Part shown: positions 57,863 through 64,000 of the stretch, one piece after another
Numbering within the stretch: position 1 is the first letter of the stretch
Layout of the letters: each line of letters opens with the position of its first letter
Assembly: GCA_017390825.1 (NCBI GenBank)
Contig: JAFPAK010000058.1
Coordinates: forward strand, 1 to 64,000
Source: Clostridia bacterium
GTDB taxonomy: Bacteria > Bacillota_A > Clostridia > Oscillospirales > Acutalibacteraceae
Direction of reading: 5' to 3'
Length of the DNA stretch: 64,000 bases
The notes under the pieces: model-generated
What the model was told of the DNA's origin: nothing
The model's database searches: none
What the model saw: the letters and a program-made list of their open reading frames with translations, nothing else
Translations under genes and position numbers: made by a program

Positions 57863-59956
57863 CTATTTTACCCCGAACAACAAATCACCATATGTCGGGA
57901 AGGGCCAATAATCTTCTGCAGTTAGTGTTTCTGCTTCATCAGCAACTGCACGAAGCTCGCTCATCTTAATAAGCACAGTATCGCGGATAGCATAAGCCTC
58001 CTGTTCAATATCGGCAGCATCCTTAAGTTTTAATACCGCTGCTTCAAGATCGTCAGTCTTTATAGCGATCTGATCAGTAAGTACCGAAAGCTTGCTGACA
58101 ACAGATTTTTCATATCCGCAAGCAACTCCGGGAGCTACTGTCATCTTTGCTGCTGCCGCATCAGCAACAGACGATGCATACTCAGTAATAGCAGGAAGTA
58201 TCTGCTTTCTTGCCATATCCACCATTGTATTTGCTTCTATAACAACTGTCTTACAGTAATTTTCAAGAGTGATCTCAAATCTTGATTTGATCTCAGCCTC
58301 TGTAAATACTTTGTGAGAAATAAGCATATCAACATTCTTTTTATCGAGAATATGCGGTACGCAATCGGGAGTGGTACGAAGATTTGCAAGACCTCTTTCA
58401 GCAGCCTCTTTGATCCAGCTTTCATCGTAACCGTTACCGTTGAATAAGATACGCTTATGATCCTTAATTGTCTTTTTAATCATATCATGAAGTGCAGCTT
58501 CAAAATCCTCTGCCCCTTCAAGACGATCTGCATAGATTCTCAAGGATTCAGCAACTGCTGAATTGAGCATGATATTTGCACAGGAAATGCTGTTTGAAGA
58601 ACCGAGCATACGGAACTCGAACTTGTTTCCGGTAAAGGCGAACGGTGAAGTACGGTTACGGTCGGTATTATCTCTTGCAAACTTCGGCAATACATCAACA
58701 CCAAGCTTCATAGTAGTCTTTTTAGCAGCGTTGTAAGGCTGATCGTTTTCAATCGCCTCGAGTATAGCTGTCAGCTCATCTCCGAGGAAGATCGAAACAA
58801 CTGCCGGAGGTGCTTCGTTAGCGCCTAGACGGTGATCATTTCCTGCGGTAGCAACCGAAATACGGAGAAGATCCTGATAATCGTCTACTGCTTTGATAAC
58901 TGCACAAAGGAAAAGTAAGAACTGTGCATTCTCATACGGTGTAGCACCGGGGGAAAGGAGGTTTACACCTGTATCGGTAGCGATAGACCAGTTATTATGC
59001 TTACCGCTTCCGTTTACACCTGCAAACGGTTTTTCATGTAGCAAGCATACAAGACCGTGTTTCAAAGCGACCTTCTGCATAATTTCCATTGTAAGCTGAT
59101 TGTGGTCAGTTGCGATATTAGTAGTGGTATAGATAGGTGCGAGCTCGTGCTGTGCAGGAGCAACCTCATTATGTTCTGTTTTTGCGAGAATACCGAGCTT
59201 CCATAGTTCCTCGTTAAGCTCACTCATATACGCAGCTACTCTGGGTTTAATAACACCGAAATAATGATCGTCCATTTCCTGACCCTTCGGCGGTTTTGCT
59301 CCGAAAAGTGTGCGTCCGGTGAAGATCAAGTCCTTACGTTGTTTATACATTTCACCGTCAACAAGGAAGTATTCCTGTTCAGGTCCTACTGAAGTGCGTA
59401 CGCATTTTACATCATCATTACCGAACAAGCGCAGAATACGAAGCGCCTGACGGTTAAGAGCCTCCATTGAACGAAGAAGCGGTGTTTTCTTATCGAGTGC
59501 TTCGCCACCGTATGAACAGAATGCCGTAGGAATGCAAAGCGTTTTATCCTTAATGAAAGCGTATGAGGTAGGATCCCATGCAGTATAGCCTCTTGCCTCA
59601 AAGGTTGCACGAAGACCGCCGGAAGGGAATGACGATGCATCCGGTTCGCCCTTGATCAGTTCTTTGCCCGAAAACTCCATAATAACTCTGCCATCCGGAG
59701 AAGGCGTGATAAAGCTGTCATGCTTTTCTGCGGTAATACCGGTCAAAGGTTGGAACCAGTGAGTATAGTGAGTCGCACCGTTAGCTACTGCCCAATCCTT
59801 CATAGCTGTTGCTACTGCATTGGCAACAGATAGATCAAGCTTTGCACCCTCATCGATCGTTTTTTTCAACGATTGATATACCTCGGATGACAAATTTGCT
59901 TTCATCACTCGGTCATCAAAAACCAACTTACCGAAATACTCTGATACTGTTTCCAT
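57863..59956 (-). CDS. glnN: Glutamine synthetase type III
   Basis: ATP-dependent glutamine formation from glutamate and ammonia, dodecameric GSIII. The 697-residue length (GSI is about 470) and motifs [29 protein letters not shown] (in part), [10 protein letters not shown] and [14 protein letters not shown] identify type III. The start at 59956 has AAAAAGGAGAAA just upstream; an in-frame start at 59998 lies inside the leader terminator. Expression is probably set by that terminator. Confidence 0.97.
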   Translation of the reverse strand: METVSEYFGKLVFDDRVMKANLSSEVYQSLKKTIDEGAKLDLSVANAVATAMKDWAVANGATHYTHWFQPLTGITAEKHDSFITPSPDGRVIMEFSGKELIKGEPDASSFPSGGLRATFEARGYTAWDPTSYAFIKDKTLCIPTAFCSYGGEALDKKTPLLRSMEALNRQALRILRLFGNDDVKCVRTSVGPEQEYFLVDGEMYKQRKDLIFTGRTLFGAKPPKGQEMDDHYFGVIKPRVAAYMSELNEELWKLGILAKTEHNEVAPAQHELAPIYTTTNIATDHNQLTMEIMQKVALKHGLVCLLHEKPFAGVNGSGKHNNWSIATDTGVNLLSPGATPYENAQFLLFLCAVIKAVDDYQDLLRISVATAGNDHRLGANEAPPAVVSIFLGDELTAILEAIENDQPYNAAKKTTMKLGVDVLPKFARDNTDRNRTSPFAFTGNKFEFRMLGSSNSISCANIMLNSAVAESLRIYADRLEGAEDFEAALHDMIKKTIKDHKRILFNGNGYDESWIKEAAERGLANLRTTPDCVPHILDKKNVDMLISHKVFTEAEIKSRFEITLENYCKTVVIEANTMVDMARKQILPAITEYASSVADAAAAKMTVAPGVACGYEKSVVSKLSVLTDQIAIKTDDLEAAVLKLKDAADIEQEAYAIRDTVLIKMSELRAVADEAETLTAEDYWPFPTYGDLLFGVK

Positions 59957-59981
59957 AATAATTTCTCCTTTTTGTGAGTTT

Positions 59982-60040
59982 AAAAAAGACAAAGACACCG
60001 ATAATGCTTATTACACATTAAAGACGTCTTTGCCTTTGTC
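59982..60040 (-). promoter_or_regulatory. glnN leader: attenuator with shared nitrogen motif
   Basis: Minus-strand leader between gdhA and glnN. GACAAAG (60034-60040) pairs with CTTTGTC (59988-59994) and is followed by TTTTTT: an intrinsic terminator. The element GGCAAAGACG (60025-60034) overlaps the left arm; its AAAGAC could instead pair with GTCTTT of the right arm or with the adjacent GTCTTT. These exclusive pairings fit regulated antitermination. The same element occurs in the gdhA and glutamate synthase leaders. Confidence 0.65.
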
Positions 60041-60067
60041 TACATATTCACTTTATGCCGTTTGTAA

Positions 60068-61423
<1,356 letters not shown>

Positions 61424-61433
61424 TCAAAAAAAC

Positions 61434-61485
61434 AAAAAAGACAATGACGGCTTCAAATGGAATAACCTTTAAAGACGCCTTTGCC
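61434..61485 (-). promoter_or_regulatory. gdhA leader: attenuator with shared nitrogen motif
   Basis: On the minus strand GGCAAAGGCGTC (61474-61485) can pair, with two mismatches and two G-U pairs, to GCCGTCATTGTC (61440-61451), which is followed by TTTTTTG and more T-rich sequence. The element GGCAAAGGCG begins 12 nt after the -10 box, so near +5 of the transcript. This is an intrinsic terminator ahead of the gdhA ribosome site. Confidence 0.65.
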
Positions 61486-61497
61486 TTTATGTTCTGC

Positions 61498-61526
61498 ATT
61501 ATACACCTTTGTTAAACCGTTGTCAA
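61498..61526 (-). promoter_or_regulatory. SigA promoter of gdhA
   Basis: Minus strand TTGACA (61521-61526), 17-bp spacer, TATAAT (61498-61503): full consensus. Confidence 0.85.
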
Positions 61527-61570
61527 CCCCTTTTTTTGAATTTTTTTGAAAAAAGTTTAAAATTCCCCTC

Positions 61571-61599
61571 TTGACAATTTTCATCCGTAGGTATATACT
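61571..61599 (+). promoter_or_regulatory. SigA promoter of the split glutamate synthase operon
   Basis: TTGACA (61571-61576), 17-bp spacer, TATACT (61594-61599). Back to back with the gdhA promoter, 44 bp between the -35 boxes. Confidence 0.85.
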
Positions 61600-61610
61600 G
61601 TGTGCATATG

Positions 61611-61671
61611 GGCAAAGACGTTCATTCAAAGGAAGCACACGCTTCTCTTCGAATGTGCGTCTTTTCTTTTT
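61611..61671 (+). promoter_or_regulatory. Glutamate synthase leader: attenuator with shared nitrogen motif
   Basis: GGCAAAGACG (61611-61620) begins 11 nt after the -10 box. AAAGACG (61614-61620) pairs with CGTCTTT (61658-61664), enclosing inner stems CATTC/GAATG and GAAGC/GCTTC, and is followed by TCTTTTT. Same element and same distance from the promoter as in the gdhA leader. Confidence 0.65.
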
Positions 61672-61691
61672 ATATGAAAGGAATGTGTACT

Positions 61692-62783
61692 ATGAAATTA
61701 GAGGGACAAATAAGAATCCCATCCGGCTGCGCCATAGCCGCTGTTATTTCAAAAGAAGGTAACAGAATGACCGGTGAAAAGATCATTGAAAGCATGAAAC
61801 CCATGCACGACCGTTCCAACGGTCTTGGCGGCGGTTTCTGCGCATACGGCATTTACCCCGAGTATAAAGAGCAGTATGCACTACATATATTCTTTAATGA
61901 TCACAACTGCCGTCAGGATTGCGAAAGATTTTTGAAGGATAGCTTTGAAATAGTAAAGGCTGAAAACATTCCAACAAGAAAAATCCCCGCAATTACGGAT
62001 GAGCCGCTTATATGGAGATACTTTGTTTCCCCTCTTTCATCTGTTCTTGCATCAATGCAGCTTGATGAAAAAGAATATGTAGTACGCATAGTAACGAAGA
62101 TCAACACCGAAATGAACGGTTCATATGTATTCTCCTGCGGAAAGAATATGGGTGCTTTTAAAGCAGTAGGCTTCCCTGAGGATGTCGGGCATTTCTACCG
62201 TCTTGAAGAATACAAAGGATATTCCTGGACAGCACACGGCAGATATCCTACCAATACCCCCGGCTGGTGGGGCGGCGCTCATCCTTTCTGTCTGCTTGAT
62301 TATTCAATTGTACATAACGGAGAGATATCTTCATACGACGCAAATCGCCGTTTTATCGAAATGTTTGGTTACAAATGTACTCTGCAGACTGATACCGAGG
62401 TAATCACTTATATTGCCGACTACCTGCTCCGCCGTCAGGGACTGACCTTGGAGGAAGCAGCATCGGTAATAGCGGCTCCGTTCTGGGATACTATAAATCA
62501 AAAAAGCCCCAGCGAGCGTGAAAAACTCAAATATCTGCGAAGCGTGTTTTCAAGTCTGCTTATTACAGGACCTTTCTCTATAGTGCTCGGCTTTGAAGGC
62601 GGAATTATGGCACTCAACGACCGCTTGAAACTTCGTTCAATGGTAGTAGGTGAAAAGGACGACAAGGTTTTCATAGCAAGCGAAGAGGCCGCTATACGCA
62701 CGATGGAGCCGAATGCCGAAAACATTTATGCTCCGTCCGGCGGTGAACCTGTTATCGTTAAAGTTAAGGAGGGTCAATTCTGA
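61692..62783 (+). CDS. Split glutamate synthase, glutaminase (GATase II) subunit
   Basis: A 363-residue class II amidotransferase protein corresponding to the N-terminal domain of glutamate synthase. The probable nucleophile is Cys13 (RIPSGCAIAAVIS), which implies removal of a 12-residue propeptide, as in full-length GltB. Other family features include WTAHGRYPTNTPGWWGGAHPF (in part), YSIVHNGEISSYDANRR and LQTDTEVITYIADYLLRRQG. The start at 61692 has AAAGGAA upstream; earlier in-frame starts fall within the leader hairpin. One-base overlap (TGATG) with the synthase subunit. Confidence 0.88.
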   Translation: MKLEGQIRIPSGCAIAAVISKEGNRMTGEKIIESMKPMHDRSNGLGGGFCAYGIYPEYKEQYALHIFFNDHNCRQDCERFLKDSFEIVKAENIPTRKIPAITDEPLIWRYFVSPLSSVLASMQLDEKEYVVRIVTKINTEMNGSYVFSCGKNMGAFKAVGFPEDVGHFYRLEEYKGYSWTAHGRYPTNTPGWWGGAHPFCLLDYSIVHNGEISSYDANRRFIEMFGYKCTLQTDTEVITYIADYLLRRQGLTLEEAASVIAAPFWDTINQKSPSEREKLKYLRSVFSSLLITGPFSIVLGFEGGIMALNDRLKLRSMVVGEKDDKVFIASEEAAIRTMEPNAENIYAPSGGEPVIVKVKEGQF

Positions 62784-64000
62784 TGAGCATTGAATTTATA
62801 TATCCTGAATTTGAAGTAATAAGAAATCGTGATAAATGTATTGCCTGCCGTGTTTGCGAGCGTCAATGCGCCAACGAGGTGCATACATATGATGAAGACG
62901 GCAAGGTAATGATTGCGGATGATGCAAAATGTGTCAACTGCCATCGCTGTGTTTCACTGTGCCCTACAAGAGCACTTAAGATCGTAAAAAGCGACTGTAC
63001 ACTTCGTGAAAACGCCAATTGGTCAAATGATACTATAAAAGAGATATACAAGCAGGCAAACAGCGGTGGCGTACTGCTTTCATCAATGGGCAACCCTAAA
63101 CCCTTCCCTGTTTATTGGGATAAGATACTCATTAATGCATCACAGGTTACAAATCCTCCTATTGATCCGCTTCGTGAACCGATGGAGACTCGTGTATTTC
63201 TAGGCAAAAAGCCTGGCAGTATCGAGCGTGATGAAAAAGGTAATATTATAAACAATCTGCGCCCGCAGCTTGAACTGTCAATGCCGATAATGTTCTCGGC
63301 AATGAGCTACGGCTCTATCAGCTACAATGCCCACAAAAGTCTTGCTATTGCTGCAACCGAGCTTGGTATATACTATAACACCGGTGAAGGCGGCTTGCAT
63401 GAAGACTTTTATGTATATGGTCCAAATACCGTTGTTCAGGTAGCATCGGGACGTTTCGGTGTATATGAGAACTATCTCAAAGCCGGCGCCGCAGTTGAGA
63501 TAAAAATGGGTCAGGGCGCAAAGCCCGGCATCGGCGGACATTTACCCGGTACCAAGATCGTGGGTGATGTTTCCCGTACCCGTATGATACCTGAAGGCTC
63601 CGACGCTATCTCCCCTGCTCCCCACCACGATATTTATTCTATCGAGGATCTGCGCCAGCTCGTATATTCTTTGAAGGAAGCAACACAGTATAAAAAGCCG
63701 ATAATCGTAAAGGTAGCAGCGGTTCATAATATTGCCGCTATCGCAAGCGGTATTGCACGAAGCGGCGCTGATATAATTGCTATCGACGGTTTCAGAGGCG
63801 GCACAGGTGCAGCACCAACACGCATTCGTGATAATGTAGGTATTCCGATCGAGCTTGCGCTTGCAGCGTGCGATCAGCGACTGCGTGAGGAAGGCATCCG
63901 TAATAATGTTTCGCTCGTTGTAGGCGGTAGTATCCGTTCAGCGGCCGATGTTGTAAAGGCAATTGCTCTGGGTGCAGACGCTTGCTATGTTGCAACCTCT
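62783..64000 (+). CDS. Split glutamate synthase, FMN synthase subunit with ferredoxin domain (truncated by window)
   Basis: Open to the right edge, so no stop is seen. The first 406 residues translate from ATG 62783 as two N-terminal [4Fe-4S] ferredoxin motifs (CIACRVCERQC and CVNCHRCVSLCP), then the FMN-binding central domain of glutamate synthase: MFSAMSYGSISYNAHKSLA, NTGEGGLHED, KMGQGAKPGIGGHLPG and AIDGFRGGTGAAPTR. This is the archaeal-type GltB core, which probably takes electrons from ferredoxin or a partner reductase and forms glutamate from 2-oxoglutarate with ammonia from the glutaminase subunit. Confidence 0.9.
   Translation, partial: MSIEFIYPEFEVIRNRDKCIACRVCERQCANEVHTYDEDGKVMIADDAKCVNCHRCVSLCPTRALKIVKSDCTLRENANWSNDTIKEIYKQANSGGVLLSSMGNPKPFPVYWDKILINASQVTNPPIDPLREPMETRVFLGKKPGSIERDEKGNIINNLRPQLELSMPIMFSAMSYGSISYNAHKSLAIAATELGIYYNTGEGGLHEDFYVYGPNTVVQVASGRFGVYENYLKAGAAVEIKMGQGAKPGIGGHLPGTKIVGDVSRTRMIPEGSDAISPAPHHDIYSIEDLRQLVYSLKEATQYKKPIIVKVAAVHNIAAIASGIARSGADIIAIDGFRGGTGAAPTRIRDNVGIPIELALAACDQRLREEGIRNNVSLVVGGSIRSAADVVKAIALGADACYVATS

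Overview
The window reads as about 64 kb of chromosome from a strictly anaerobic, endospore-lineage member of the Clostridia. A Ruminococcus / Eubacterium siraeum-like Oscillospiraceae is my best guess from gene content and style; no 16S rRNA is present to prove it. The evidence is moderate GC, AGGAGG-type ribosome binding sites, TTGACA-N17-TATAAT promoters, Thr-rich linkers in three exported cell-wall proteins, sporulation genes (spmA, spmB, a SpoIIQ-like peptidase), and an oxygen-independent energy toolkit (Rnf, NfnAB, pyruvate formate-lyase, FeoAB). I saw no phage, transposon, CRISPR array, rRNA or tRNA, so this looks like core chromosome.

Layout. 1-6.6 kb: end of an ABC exporter, glycogen phosphorylase, a 3D-domain cell-wall protein behind a WalR-like box, a membrane Zn peptidase and spmAB. 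6.7-14.3 kb: rnfCDGEAB followed closely by mnmG and an unknown membrane protein. 14.4-23.8 kb: glycyl-tRNA synthetase, a DUF1846 protein, a T-box-controlled IleRS of the eukaryote-like type, a NUDIX hydrolase and a double-domain glycerophosphotransferase-like protein. 23.9-27.7 kb (minus strand): pflA, pflB and a SpoIIQ-like M23 peptidase with a SigF-type promoter. 27.9-32.6 kb: CIRCE-hrcA-grpE-dnaK-dnaJ. 32.8-36.1 kb: nfnAB and an L,D-transpeptidase lipoprotein. 36.2-38.5 kb (minus): two zinc-ribbon membrane proteins of unknown function behind a 25-bp palindrome. 38.6-41.7 kb (minus): feoA-feoA-feoB plus a 57-residue FeoB-associated protein, with three copies of one palindrome.

41.7-64 kb is a nitrogen hub. 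Reading leftward from 61.4 kb it runs gdhA, type III glutamine synthetase, an Amt-PII fusion, purC, purB, purA, guaA, pyrG, purF, carA, carB, dapF and dapL. A split glutamate synthase diverges to the right and runs off the window. Ammonia uptake, fixation into glutamate and glutamine, and four main glutamine amidotransferases therefore lie in one contiguous block. Three leaders in this block (before gdhA, glnN and the glutamate synthase) share the element GGCAAAGRCGT next to an intrinsic terminator, which points to a common antitermination control.

The items most worth a second look are that shared leader, the Amt-PII fusion, the glycerophosphotransferase with a degenerate second copy, the Feo palindromes, the zinc-ribbon pair with its palindrome, the WalR-like box and the SigF-like promoter. 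All product names come from reading motifs by eye; no database search was run.
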